This document shows positions 1-8,176 of a DNA stretch of 11,991 nt, in pieces. The notes under the pieces are model-generated. The model did no database searches, was not told where the DNA came from, and was given only the letters and a program-made list of their open reading frames with translations. Numbering within the stretch: the first letter of the stretch is position 1; each line of letters starts with the position of its first letter. The stretch covers positions 1 through 11,991 of the forward strand of contig CAYNMW010000133.1 of the NCBI GenBank assembly GCA_964398295.1, written 5' to 3'. The translations under genes and the position numbers were made by a program. The DNA comes from CALFUK01 sp964398295. Lineage in GTDB: Bacteria > Bacteroidota > Bacteroidia > Chitinophagales > Saprospiraceae.

Positions 1-100
1 TATCTATTTTTAGAGGAATAGTGACAAATGTTTTATTGATATTCTAATGTCTAATAGATTGAAAATCCTATAAATGGCATTGGGTGTAACACTGTACTAA

Positions 101-262
101 GTCGAAGGTGTCCCACCTCTCGACGGCAATCCAAAACCCTGAGTCGAAGGTGTCCCACCTCTCGACGGCAATCCAAAACCTAAGTCGAAGGTGTCCCACC
201 TCTCGACGGCAATCAAAAACCTGGATCGAAGGTGTCCCACCTCTTGGCGGTAATCCAAAACC
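101..262. repeat. Tandem array of four ~41-bp hairpin repeats
   Basis: Four head-to-tail copies start at 101, 143, 184 and 225, with spacings of 42, 41 and 41 bp. Each unit is an imperfect palindrome followed by a GGCAATCCAAAACC-like tail. The palindrome is GTCGA-AGGTG, loop TCC, CACCT, an extra C, then TCGAC, giving a 10-bp stem with one bulge. Copies 1-3 are almost identical (copy 3 has one change in the tail). Copy 4 has a degenerate outer stem (ATCGA/TTGGC) but keeps the inner AGGTG/CACCT stem. The minus strand is open through the array, but the 41-bp spacings change the reading frame between copies, so coding is unlikely. The rest of 1-328 is AT-rich with no recognisable gene. The function of the array is unknown. 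Confidence 0.9.
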
Positions 263-295
263 ATAGCGGTTCACTTTTCGAAAGACGAAATTTAT

Positions 296-304
296 TACTT
301 TCGC
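296..304 (+). promoter_or_regulatory. Candidate -7 promoter element for dapD
   Basis: TACTTTCGC resembles the Bacteroidota -7 consensus TAnnTTTG with one mismatch and lies about 25 bp before the dapD start. No convincing -33 TTTG is seen at the usual distance, so this is only a candidate. The hairpin repeat array ends about 34 bp upstream. Confidence 0.3.
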
Positions 305-328
305 GTTCTCAAATAATACACTTGACTT

Positions 329-1483
329 ATGGCCACTATAGAAAACTTAAAACAACACATCAAGGAGATTGAAGCAAGAGAAAATTATCAGCGACCAATT
401 GCATTTGGCATAGGTATACGAAAGAAAAGAGGTGATACAACATTGGAAGTCTTTTATCCTCATATCAATTTTGAAAATAACTTTGGTACCGCTGCATTGC
501 TAAGAGATGTTTCTGGTTTGCAGGGAAATGAAAATGGATTTGTATCATTAACAGAAGATCAATTAAAGGCAGTTGCTGATATGCTCGAACCTGTGCAAGG
601 TGATGGCAACAATCACCCCAATGCAGATATCATAGGTTTATTGAAAAGCGGGACGGGGAGCAATGGATATTTTGATACCGATGCCATTGCTTACTTCTTA
701 TTTGATACTAATACAGCAGTCGAATCTGTAGAAGAAGGATATTTCAAAACGCAGTGCTTGAGTCAATTACTTGTCAAGCCTCATGATATAAATTGCTCTG
801 GTATTTTTGGTAAAATGACAAATGTCGCTTGGACAAATCAAGGACCGATTTTACCTAAAGATTTAGCTGCTCAAAAACTCAAATACATCATACAAGGGAC
901 AGAACTTGTTGTCAGCCATGTAGACAAATTTCCGTACATGGTCAATTATCATGTGCCAGAAGGCGTACGGATTGTCTCAGGTTCGAAGGTTAGATTAGGT
1001 GCATATCTGAGTCCTGGTACGACTGTGATGCCAGCTGGATTTATCAATTTTAATGCTGGTACGCTTGGTAACGCAATGGTGGAAGGAAGGATTTCAGGAG
1101 GTGTTGTCGTTGATGAAAATTCTGATATCGGTGGAGGAGCTTCAATTATGGGTACACTTTCTGGTGGGAATAAAAACGTCATTTCCATTGGCAAGAATTG
1201 TTTGCTAGGAGCCAATGCAGGTACTGGTATTTCTCTGGGTGATGGATGCACAATAGCTGCTGGTGTCTATGTGACCGCTGCTGCTAAAGTTGCCTTATAC
1301 AATAAAGAGAAGCAACCAATTGACCTAAGTGGGAATACGGTGGAAGAAGGAAAAAATATCGTTAAAGGTATTGAGCTAAACGGAAGAGATTATTTATTGT
1401 ATTACAATGATTCTCAGACAGGTAGATTAACAGCTCGACCGAATACTAAAGTGATTGAATTAAACGAAAGTCTGCACGCTTAA
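329..1483 (+). CDS. dapD: 2,3,4,5-tetrahydropyridine-2,6-dicarboxylate N-succinyltransferase
   Basis: This 384-residue cytoplasmic enzyme transfers succinyl from succinyl-CoA to tetrahydrodipicolinate. That is the first step of the succinylase branch of diaminopimelate and lysine synthesis, which supplies peptidoglycan and protein. The C-terminal half has the left-handed beta-helix hexapeptide pattern. Its family hallmarks are MVEGRIS (E252 matches the glutamate thought to be catalytic), SDIGGGASIMGTLSGG, and NCLLGANAGTGISLGDG. These motifs place it with the longer DapD class known from actinobacteria and Pseudomonas rather than the short E. coli class. It is slightly longer than those relatives. 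ATG 329 is the first start and gives a natural N-terminus, although no Shine-Dalgarno sequence is visible. It is convergent with the Anbu operon, so it is probably transcribed separately. Confidence 0.93.
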   Translation: MATIENLKQHIKEIEARENYQRPIAFGIGIRKKRGDTTLEVFYPHINFENNFGTAALLRDVSGLQGNENGFVSLTEDQLKAVADMLEPVQGDGNNHPNADIIGLLKSGTGSNGYFDTDAIAYFLFDTNTAVESVEEGYFKTQCLSQLLVKPHDINCSGIFGKMTNVAWTNQGPILPKDLAAQKLKYIIQGTELVVSHVDKFPYMVNYHVPEGVRIVSGSKVRLGAYLSPGTTVMPAGFINFNAGTLGNAMVEGRISGGVVVDENSDIGGGASIMGTLSGGNKNVISIGKNCLLGANAGTGISLGDGCTIAAGVYVTAAAKVALYNKEKQPIDLSGNTVEEGKNIVKGIELNGRDYLLYYNDSQTGRLTARPNTKVIELNESLHA

Positions 1484-1507
1484 TGATCAAGTCTTGCAGG
1501 ACGAATC

Positions 1508-1532
1508 AACCTATAGGTTATTGAGCATAACC
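1508..1532. terminator. Weak overlapping palindromes between convergent dapD and Anbu genes
   Basis: The 69-bp gap between the two stop codons holds a perfect 12-bp palindrome AACCTATAGGTT (1508-1519). It also holds a second hairpin, GGTTAT / loop TGAGC / ATAACC (1516-1532), which shares four bases with the first. The two structures are mutually exclusive. No T-tract follows on either strand, so rho-independent termination is not well supported. The position between convergent genes is the main reason for suspecting a bidirectional terminator. Confidence 0.3.
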
Positions 1533-1552
1533 AATATAATAAATTCGGGTGC

Positions 1553-2314
1553 TTACTGATCGTGATTGATGAGTAGCTCTGAAGAGTCAGTTTTAGATAA
1601 AACGTTAATGGAATCTATCCAATCCTCAGGAATATCTTTAATGACTTCTTCTAATTTAGAATTCCACACATCTGATATCTCATTCAATTCCTCTTCTTCA
1701 AATCTCTTTTCAATCATTTCTCCGGTGACTTCATTGTAAATCACAATATCGATAGGAAAATCAACATCATTGCTACTCACCCTTGTAGAGTCAAAGGATA
1801 AAAAACCAGTTTTTAATGCGAAGCGAAGCGTTGACTCATACTCCAATGTTCTGTTTAGAATAGGTTTGCCATATCCAGAATTTCCAATAATGGTGAATGG
1901 AGAAGCCTCGGTGATTTCTATCCAATTGCCTTCGGGGTACAGTAAATACAGCTTTTGTTCATTATCATCTTTTAATCTGCCGCCAACAATCGTAAATAGA
2001 TTGAAAGCAAGACCAGTTTCTGTTAGCGACTTTTTGTCTTCTTGTGATACGATTCTGAGTTGTGCACCAAAAGCATTAACGACTTTATACATTTTATTGA
2101 ATTCGTCTCCTTTGGTGTGGATGACTTCTTCAAAATAAGTGACTGCTTTATCTCGAATTGATCTCAGACCAGATGTCATCAAAAAAATTTGACCATGTGT
2201 ACTCTGGTAAAGAGATATCTTTTTTGCTGTAGTTGTTTCAGTACCAGATGTTATTCTTGTATCGGCTAGTGCTACCAATCCAGATTTCACTTTTATCCCT
2301 AGGCAATAAGTCAT
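1553..2314 (-). CDS. Anbu-type proteasome-like peptidase (ancestral beta subunit)
   Basis: This 253-residue protein belongs to the Anbu (COG3484) branch of N-terminal-nucleophile hydrolases, which are related to proteasome beta subunits and HslV. It begins MTYCLGIKV, so removal of Met exposes Thr2 as the nucleophile, as in the family. D18 and K31/K32 (ADTRIT...TTAKKI) sit at the distances expected of the proteasome Asp17 and Lys33. The central GNSGYGKPIL and later LSFDSTRVSSNDVDFPIDI segments are also Anbu-like. It should be a self-assembling cytoplasmic threonine hydrolase, but natural substrates of the family are not known. It is the last gene of a minus-strand operon, 25 bp after the alpha-E gene, with no Shine-Dalgarno sequence. 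The acidic C-terminal tail is variable sequence. The fold is certain, but activity is inferred from conserved residues. Confidence 0.9.
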   Translation of the reverse strand: MTYCLGIKVKSGLVALADTRITSGTETTTAKKISLYQSTHGQIFLMTSGLRSIRDKAVTYFEEVIHTKGDEFNKMYKVVNAFGAQLRIVSQEDKKSLTETGLAFNLFTIVGGRLKDDNEQKLYLLYPEGNWIEITEASPFTIIGNSGYGKPILNRTLEYESTLRFALKTGFLSFDSTRVSSNDVDFPIDIVIYNEVTGEMIEKRFEEEELNEISDVWNSKLEEVIKDIPEDWIDSINVLSKTDSSELLINHDQ

Positions 2315-2339
2315 ATGATGATTTAAAATGTAAACTTAG

Positions 2340-3275
2340 CTATTGGAAATACAATTCACTAATTTTCAAATGTAAATTTGTAGACCAGTCGTCTACATTC
2401 TCTAATAAGGTCAAAATGTTCTCTTCATTTCCATAGTCTTCAAATTCATTTACGGAGCCTAAGATTCTGTTAAATTCTTGATCTATGGACGTATCTTCTG
2501 TTGATTTGCCTTCAATGTTATTATAGTGAAATTGACAGTTGGTAATAATGAAGTTGATAGATCGAGGGAACAAAGGATTGGTTAGAACGAGATTAAAAAT
2601 AGATGACAGAGACATGCTATGTCCTCTATTCTGAAGCCTGTGTAAATCATAAGCTTCTACACAGCGGAGTAATACAATATATTGGAAAAGAAGCAATGAT
2701 TCATTTTTACCATTCTCACTTAAAATGTTGTAATCAGAAATTTTTGACTTCAACATCTTGATCATTTGTTGGATTCGCTCGACTAAGATGCCCAACATGA
2801 TAAAGTGCCAAACATTATTTCTAAGAAGTGTATTGTGAATGTCAGATCTTAGTAAAGAAATATGTTGTCGATGTTGAGTGATTGTTGGAAAAATGGCACC
2901 AACCGTAAATGGTTTTATCATTCCTTCTTGCATAGAAAAATACCACTTGTTTATTGTTTCCCAAAGTTCTGTAGAAATGTTATTGCGGATGCTGCGCGCA
3001 TTCTCTCGTGTTTTGCCAATCATGCTTGCTACACTCGAAGGATTCGCATTGTTGTACAATACCTCCTGAAATATTTCTACTTCAGAAAGGCCAAACTTGG
3101 TGCTCCATTCAGTCTCAGACATGTACAAAATTGATCGGAGCACAAAGTCTTTGTTTTCATACATATCTGCATCCAAAGTAGAATGGTAATTTACCATCAA
3201 GTAGCGACAAGAACAATCTGCACGTTCTACATACCTTCCTATCCAATATAAATTGTTTGCAACTCTAGCTAACAT
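2340..3275 (-). CDS. Alpha-E domain-containing protein (DUF403)
   Basis: This is a 311-residue, largely helical protein of the alpha-E family (COG2307). Its N-terminus, MLARVANNLYWIGRYVERAD, is the family signature. I chose ATG 3275 because the signature starts there and gives normal family length. An in-frame TTG at 3338 would add 21 residues unlike the family. The start lies inside the end of the ATP-grasp gene (11-bp overlap), suggesting translational coupling and fixed stoichiometry. Alpha-E proteins nearly always accompany circularly permuted ATP-grasp proteins and are sometimes fused to them. They are thought to be a partner or regulatory subunit of the ligase, and no catalytic residues are established. 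The region from about residue 215 to the C-terminus (a Ser-rich stretch, then acidic) looks less conserved. Confidence 0.9.
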   Translation of the reverse strand: MLARVANNLYWIGRYVERADCSCRYLMVNYHSTLDADMYENKDFVLRSILYMSETEWSTKFGLSEVEIFQEVLYNNANPSSVASMIGKTRENARSIRNNISTELWETINKWYFSMQEGMIKPFTVGAIFPTITQHRQHISLLRSDIHNTLLRNNVWHFIMLGILVERIQQMIKMLKSKISDYNILSENGKNESLLLFQYIVLLRCVEAYDLHRLQNRGHSMSLSSIFNLVLTNPLFPRSINFIITNCQFHYNNIEGKSTEDTSIDQEFNRILGSVNEFEDYGNEENILTLLENVDDWSTNLHLKISELYFQ

Positions 3276-4737
3276 GTACTGACGGTTTTTTAAGTATCCA
3301 AGTATCTTTCGAACCTCCACCTTGAGATGAGTTAACAATCAAATTGCCTTTAGTTAAAGCCGTTCTGGTTAGCCCACCATTCAATACATACTGACCATTG
3401 GTTCCCATTATGGAATATGTACGAAGATCAATATGTCTAGGCTCGAATAGTTCTTCATCATCTATATAAGTAGCGTGTGTGCTCAACATGATTTTTGGCT
3501 GTCCAATAAATTTTCTTGGATTTGCTTCTATTTTATCTTTCAATTCTTCTAGCTCCTGATTTGTCAGTTGATCACAAATCGTAACGCCATAGCCTCCAGA
3601 CATATCTACTGGCTTGATCACCATTGATTGCAGATTTTCTTTGACGTACTCCAATTCTTTTGGCTTGGAACATTGATAAGTAGGCACGTTTGGAATGATT
3701 GGTTCTTCATCCAAATAGTACTTAATCATATCCGGCACATAGGCGCAAACAGCTTTATCATCTGAAATACCAGTACCAGGTGCATTCACAATAGTGACAT
3801 TACCACTGAGATAACATTCCATCAAACCAGCTACTCCCAACATAGAATCTTTGCGAAAAACCAAGGGATCCAAAAATGCGTCATCTATCCTTCTATAAAT
3901 AACATCAACTCTGATTTTTCCGCTAATGGTTTTCATATACACAAAACCATCATCCACGACAAGATCTCCTCCTTCTACCAATTCAATACCCATCTTCTGT
4001 GCAAGGAAACTATGTTCGTAATACGCACTATTATAAATACCGGGTGTCAACAACACACAAAAAATATCTCCAAGTTCTCTTCCAGAAACACTCCATAATG
4101 ATTGGACTAGCTTATTGGTATAATTATCAACAGGTACGACCTGTACTTTTTTAAACAATTGGGAAGCAACACGTTGCATAGCCAATCGATTCGTTAACAC
4201 ATAACTCACACCAGAAGGATTCCTGACATTATCTTCCAAGACATAATAGTTGCCATCAGAATGCCGGACGATATCTGTACCCGAAATATGGTTGTAAATA
4301 TTTCCTTTTGGATGAAAACCAACCATCGGCTTACAAAAATGTTTTGAACTATAGACGAGTTCTTTAGGAATTATATCTTCTTTGAAAATCTTGCCTTCAT
4401 GGTATACGTCTCCAAGAAAAAGATTAAGCGCTCTATTGCGTTGCTTCACCCCATTCTCAATTAATTCCCATTCCTGATGAGGTACAATTCTAGGGATTAA
4501 ATCAAATGGAAATATCTGTTCAATGCTATTGCCATCTTCATCGTAAAGTGAATACGTTACACCCTGATTTAAAAAGGACAATTTGGCCAAATCATTCATT
4601 GCCTCAAAGTCCTCAAGAGAAAGGTCTTTTAGTAAGTCTACTATGATTTGGTAATACTTCAATCCTTTGTCTCGATCGTTTATCAATTCATCAAACCCAA
4701 CTATCTTGGGGTCATACTTACTAAAAATATCAATCAT
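3265..4737 (-). CDS. Circularly permuted ATP-grasp protein (DUF404/DUF407)
   Basis: This 490-residue predicted cytoplasmic ATP-dependent carboxylate-amine ligase belongs to the COG2308 family. Recognisable family segments in order are: GVTYSLY near 59-65; HPKGNIYNHISGTDIVR (142-158); LEDNVRNPSGVSYV (167-180), with acidic and Asn residues suited to metal binding; VDVIYRRIDDAFLDP (277-291); VNAPGTGISDDKAV (317-330); IKPVDMSGGYGV (374-385), with a likely nucleotide-binding Lys and glycine loop; HIDLRTY (435-441); and NSSQGGGSKDTW (469-480) near the end. The length is normal. ATG 4737 heads a three-gene operon followed by alpha-E and Anbu. It probably forms an amide or peptide bond on an unknown substrate. 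No change in the key motifs is apparent. Confidence 0.92.
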   Translation of the reverse strand: MIDIFSKYDPKIVGFDELINDRDKGLKYYQIIVDLLKDLSLEDFEAMNDLAKLSFLNQGVTYSLYDEDGNSIEQIFPFDLIPRIVPHQEWELIENGVKQRNRALNLFLGDVYHEGKIFKEDIIPKELVYSSKHFCKPMVGFHPKGNIYNHISGTDIVRHSDGNYYVLEDNVRNPSGVSYVLTNRLAMQRVASQLFKKVQVVPVDNYTNKLVQSLWSVSGRELGDIFCVLLTPGIYNSAYYEHSFLAQKMGIELVEGGDLVVDDGFVYMKTISGKIRVDVIYRRIDDAFLDPLVFRKDSMLGVAGLMECYLSGNVTIVNAPGTGISDDKAVCAYVPDMIKYYLDEEPIIPNVPTYQCSKPKELEYVKENLQSMVIKPVDMSGGYGVTICDQLTNQELEELKDKIEANPRKFIGQPKIMLSTHATYIDDEELFEPRHIDLRTYSIMGTNGQYVLNGGLTRTALTKGNLIVNSSQGGGSKDTWILKKPSVHVS

Positions 4738-4759
4738 TGAGGAGTGTTTGTCAGACAGG

Positions 4760-4793
4760 CAAAAAGATAAGTGTAAATAATCTATTGGCGCAA
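4760..4793 (-). promoter_or_regulatory. Candidate promoter of the ATP-grasp/alpha-E/Anbu operon
   Basis: On the minus strand, TTG (4793-4791), 21 bp, then TATCTTTTTG (4769-4760) resembles the Bacteroidota -33 TTTG / -7 TAnnTTTG promoter, with one mismatch in the -7 element. It predicts a transcript start near 4755, about 15-20 bases before ATG 4737. The -33 TTG forms half of the small palindrome ATTG-GCG-CAAT (4784-4794), a possible operator. Such motifs also arise by chance in AT-rich DNA. Confidence 0.4.
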
Positions 4794-4798
4794 TCTTT

Positions 4799-4831
4799 TT
4801 TGTATATATTAATTATGAAAGCTAAATTTTG
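4799..4831 (+). promoter_or_regulatory. Candidate promoter of the transglutaminase/amidoligase gene
   Basis: TTTG (4799-4802), 20 bp, then TAAATTTTG (4823-4831) fits the Bacteroidota promoter spacing. The -7 element carries one extra T relative to TAnnTTTG. The predicted transcript start is around 4835, only a few bases before ATG 4838, so the mRNA would be leaderless or nearly so. It lies back to back with the opposing operon promoter, with the two -33 elements about 5 bp apart. Confidence 0.35.
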
Positions 4832-4837
4832 TGCGCT

Positions 4838-7800
4838 ATGGCTATAGAAGTATTCCTCAGACATAATACCACCTATGAATATGGGAAGGCAGTAAAGCTA
4901 TGGCCTCAGATCATTCGGCTTCGTCCAGCTCCACACAGTAGAACCAAAATTAATGCCTATTCATTAAACATCTCTCCAGAAAATCATTTTATCAATTGGA
5001 TGCAAGATCCTTTTGGCAATTACCAGGCGCGTATCGTTTTTAATGATCTTGTGAAAACATTCAAAATTGATGTTGAAGTAGTAGCCGAATTGGTGCCAAT
5101 CAATCCATTTGATTTTTTCTTAGACGAGTATGCTCAGCATTTTCCATTCAACTATGAAGATGATTTAAAAACAGAATTGCAGCCATATTTGACTGATATA
5201 GAATCTGGTTCATCATTGGATCAGCTGGTTGCGGATTGTCAACAATATAAGGATCAACCTACTGTCGATTTTTTGGTTGCACTCAACCAACATGTATATA
5301 AGTTGCTCGATTACACTATTCGAATGCAACCTGGCGTACAAAGCTGTGATCAAACACTTGAAAAACAACTTGGATCATGTCGAGATTTTGCCTGGTTGTT
5401 GGTCAATCTATTTAGACGTTTTGGGATCGCTGCCAGATTTGTCTCTGGTTATCTTGTGCAACTTCAACCAGATGAAAATTATAAAGGTGAGATCGATGGC
5501 CCAAAAGAGGACTTTACTGATTTGCACGCATGGACAGAAGTGTTTATTCCGGGAGCTGGATGGATAGGTTTAGATGCAACTTCTGGTTTATTTGCAGGAG
5601 AGGGACATATCCCACTAGCATGTACACCATTCCCCAAAAGTGCAGCACCCATTACAGGTAGCACTGGGCCGACCACAGTCGAATTTTCATATACAAATAC
5701 AGTTGATCGAATCAACGAAGCTCCACGCAGTACCAAACCCTTGACAAAAGATCAATGGGCAGAAGTTGTGTCGCTTGGCTATGATGTCGATGCAATGCTT
5801 GATGGAAATAATGTAGGCTTAATGATGGGTGGAGAACCCACATTTATCTCAGTTGAAGATATGGAATCAGAACAGTGGAATACTGACGCAGATGGAAAAG
5901 ACAAACGATTGTTGGCATTTGAATTAACGAAAAAATTAAAGGCATCATTTGCACCAAACGCATTGTTGCATTTCGGTCAGGGAAAGTGGTATCCTGGAGA
6001 ACCTGTACCTAGATGGCAGCAGTCGATTTATTGGAGAAAAGATCAACAGAATCTTTGGGCGGAGGAGACCTTAATTCAAAACCCAACTATACCAGCTTCT
6101 TATTCAACAAAGGATCTACAGCGATTGATGACTAGCCTTTGTGCAAATCTTGGTCTTAATCAAAACTGTCTGCAAACAGCCTTTGAGGATGAGTTTTATT
6201 ACATGTGGCAAAAGGATAAACTGCCTGTTAATATTGATGACATCGAAGACGACAGTTCATCTATCAAAAGACAGACAATTTTAAAAATCTTAGAACAAGG
6301 TCTTGATAAACCAGTAGGCTATGTTCTTCCTGTGAAATGGAATTATAACATGGATGACTGGGAGACTTGCCAATGGAATTTTAAAAGAGACAAATTATTT
6401 TTGATTCCGGGGAATTCTCAAATTGGATATCGCTTGCCGTTGGATAGCATACCTTGGGAAGAAGAAACTGTTGATGATATTGTCGTACCTGGTGATCACT
6501 TTGAGACTATACAATTGTGGCCAACGGAGAAATTAGCTCAACGCTATGAGAAAAGACAAGCGGATAAATCCTTGAGTAAGCAAATGTTCAAAACTGCAAT
6601 TTGTGCAGAAATTGTTGACGGCAGAATTCATTTATTTTTGCCACCGATCGACGAGACAAACCAATTCTTAGACTTGCTTTTTGCTATTGAACAAACAGTC
6701 AAAACATTAAATCTGGCTATCGTTATTGATGGCTATCAGCCGCCTCATCACAATGATCTTGTCAAACTTGCTGTCACCCCAGATCCAGGTGTCATTGAAG
6801 TCAACATTCACCCTGCTGCCTCTTGGAAAGAAGTAGTTAATAATTATGAGATCCTGTTCAGAGTTGCACAAGAAGTTGGCTTGGATACAAACAAATTCAT
6901 GCTTGATGGCAAACATACCGGTACTGGCGGTGGTAACCACATCACGCTTGGCGGTACAGAACCAAGTAAGAGTCCTTTACTGCGTCGGCCTGATCTTTTG
7001 CGGTCAATGGTTAATTTTTGGCAAAATCATCCGAGTTTATCTTATCTGTTCTCTTCTACATTCATTGGTCCAACAAGTCAGGCACCGAGATTAGATGAAG
7101 GCAGACCAGACAGAATTTACGAACTGGAAATTGCATTCAAAGAGCTTGAAAAAGTAGAGAACCCGCCCTTTTGGATGATCGATAGACTGTTTAGAAATCT
7201 ATTGACAGATTTGACTGGTAATACTCATCGATCTGAGTTTTGTATCGATAAATTATATAGTCCTGACTCCTCCAGTGGACGGTTAGGGATCTTGGAGTTG
7301 CGTGGTTTCGATATGCCACCTCATAAAGAGATGAGTATGCTTCAATTGCTTTTAATACGATCGCTTGTAGCCGTTTTTTGGAAGCATCCATACAAACAGA
7401 AATTAATCAATTGGGGTACTGATTTGCACAGTAAATTTATGTTGCATCACTTTGTTAAAGAGGATATCTACGAAGTTATGGATTATCTGCAAGGACATGG
7501 TATTCAATTCAAGAAAGAATGGATGGAGAGTTTCCTGGAATTTAAATTTCCAAAATACGGTGAAGTCGTTGTTAAAGGGATACAACTAAATTTACGTTCA
7601 GGTATTGAACCATGGATTGTATTAGGTGAAGAAATGACAAGTACTGGGACGGCACGTTATGTTGATTCATCCGTGGAAAGATTGGAAGTTGTTGTGGATA
7701 ATTTTAATTCAGAGCGGTATGCTTTACTGTGCAATTTCATACAAGTACCGTTAATGGCAACAGAATTCAAAGGCCGTTATGTAGCTGGTATTCGCTACAA

Positions 7801-8161
7801 AGCTTGGGCTCCTCACTCAGCATTGCATCCTACGATTGATGTCAATTCTCCATTGGTGTTTGATGTGTATGATTTATGGAATGAGCGATCAATAGGTGGA
7901 TGTACCTACCATGTCGTCCACCCAGGAGGTCGCAGTTTTGATACATTTCCTGTCAATAGATTAGAAGCAGAAAGTAGACGGACTGCCAGATTCTGGGAGT
8001 TTAACCACAATCCTAAAACCATGCAAACAATTACAAATCAAGAAGGCGGACCTGCTCAAAGTTTTGTGACCTCTCATGATACAGAAAAAGAAAACATCGT
8101 GATCAAACAAATTCCAATGAGTCCCGAGTTTCCTGTTACCTTAGACCTTAGACGAGGATAA
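4838..8161 (+). CDS. Transglutaminase-DUF2126 amidoligase-like fusion protein
   Basis: This 1107-residue cytoplasmic protein has no signal peptide. Residues 1 to about 90 are a bacterial transglutaminase N-terminal domain (RHNTTYEY, then IIRLRPAPHSRT). The papain-like transglutaminase core follows, with a complete Cys-His-Asp triad: C181 (GSCRDFAW), H230 (LHAWTEVF) and D246 (GLDATSG). From about residue 310 (MMGGEPTFISVED) to the end is DUF2126, annotated as a putative amidoligase of the glutamine-synthetase-like group. Likely metal or substrate motifs are GKHTGTGGGNHITLGG (H701) and LELRGFDMPPH (E820, R822). It may cleave or transfer at one amide while forming another. ATG 4838 gives the family start MAIEVFLRH; the upstream TTG at 4829 would add only three residues. 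The fusion and length are normal for the family. It is divergent from the ATP-grasp operon, a usual partner. Confidence 0.92.
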   Translation: MAIEVFLRHNTTYEYGKAVKLWPQIIRLRPAPHSRTKINAYSLNISPENHFINWMQDPFGNYQARIVFNDLVKTFKIDVEVVAELVPINPFDFFLDEYAQHFPFNYEDDLKTELQPYLTDIESGSSLDQLVADCQQYKDQPTVDFLVALNQHVYKLLDYTIRMQPGVQSCDQTLEKQLGSCRDFAWLLVNLFRRFGIAARFVSGYLVQLQPDENYKGEIDGPKEDFTDLHAWTEVFIPGAGWIGLDATSGLFAGEGHIPLACTPFPKSAAPITGSTGPTTVEFSYTNTVDRINEAPRSTKPLTKDQWAEVVSLGYDVDAMLDGNNVGLMMGGEPTFISVEDMESEQWNTDADGKDKRLLAFELTKKLKASFAPNALLHFGQGKWYPGEPVPRWQQSIYWRKDQQNLWAEETLIQNPTIPASYSTKDLQRLMTSLCANLGLNQNCLQTAFEDEFYYMWQKDKLPVNIDDIEDDSSSIKRQTILKILEQGLDKPVGYVLPVKWNYNMDDWETCQWNFKRDKLFLIPGNSQIGYRLPLDSIPWEEETVDDIVVPGDHFETIQLWPTEKLAQRYEKRQADKSLSKQMFKTAICAEIVDGRIHLFLPPIDETNQFLDLLFAIEQTVKTLNLAIVIDGYQPPHHNDLVKLAVTPDPGVIEVNIHPAASWKEVVNNYEILFRVAQEVGLDTNKFMLDGKHTGTGGGNHITLGGTEPSKSPLLRRPDLLRSMVNFWQNHPSLSYLFSSTFIGPTSQAPRLDEGRPDRIYELEIAFKELEKVENPPFWMIDRLFRNLLTDLTGNTHRSEFCIDKLYSPDSSSGRLGILELRGFDMPPHKEMSMLQLLLIRSLVAVFWKHPYKQKLINWGTDLHSKFMLHHFVKEDIYEVMDYLQGHGIQFKKEWMESFLEFKFPKYGEVVVKGIQLNLRSGIEPWIVLGEEMTSTGTARYVDSSVERLEVVVDNFNSERYALLCNFIQVPLMATEFKGRYVAGIRYKAWAPHSALHPTIDVNSPLVFDVYDLWNERSIGGCTYHVVHPGGRSFDTFPVNRLEAESRRTARFWEFNHNPKTMQTITNQEGGPAQSFVTSHDTEKENIVIKQIPMSPEFPVTLDLRRG

Positions 8162-8176
8162 CATAAAACAACAAAA

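Noticed and set aside
101..262. CRISPR array
   Set aside because: Units are contiguous, with only a few bases of variable sequence between the conserved parts. There are no unique 30-bp spacers and no cas genes nearby.
68..274. Minus-strand open frame over the repeat array giving FWIAVERWDTFD-type peptide repeats
   Set aside because: It starts and runs in the hairpin repeats, the 41-bp spacings put copies in different frames, and there is no conserved protein-like sequence. It is best explained as a repeat shadow.
949..1251. Minus-strand open frame inside dapD
   Set aside because: It is antisense to the beta-helix repeats of dapD, is proline-rich low-complexity sequence, and shows no independent coding evidence.
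329..2314. Functional link between dapD and the Anbu system
   Set aside because: The genes are convergent with separate presumed promoters, and DapD has a clear housekeeping role. Adjacency alone does not support a joint pathway.
3276..3338. Longer alpha-E protein starting at TTG 3338
   Set aside because: The added 21 residues do not resemble the family N-terminus. ATG 3275 gives the MLARVANNLYW signature and normal length.
4815..4847. Ten-residue open frame (MKAKFCALWL) overlapping the transglutaminase start
   Set aside because: It is short, has no ribosome-binding site, and would lie upstream of the predicted transcript start. A regulatory uORF is possible but unsupported.
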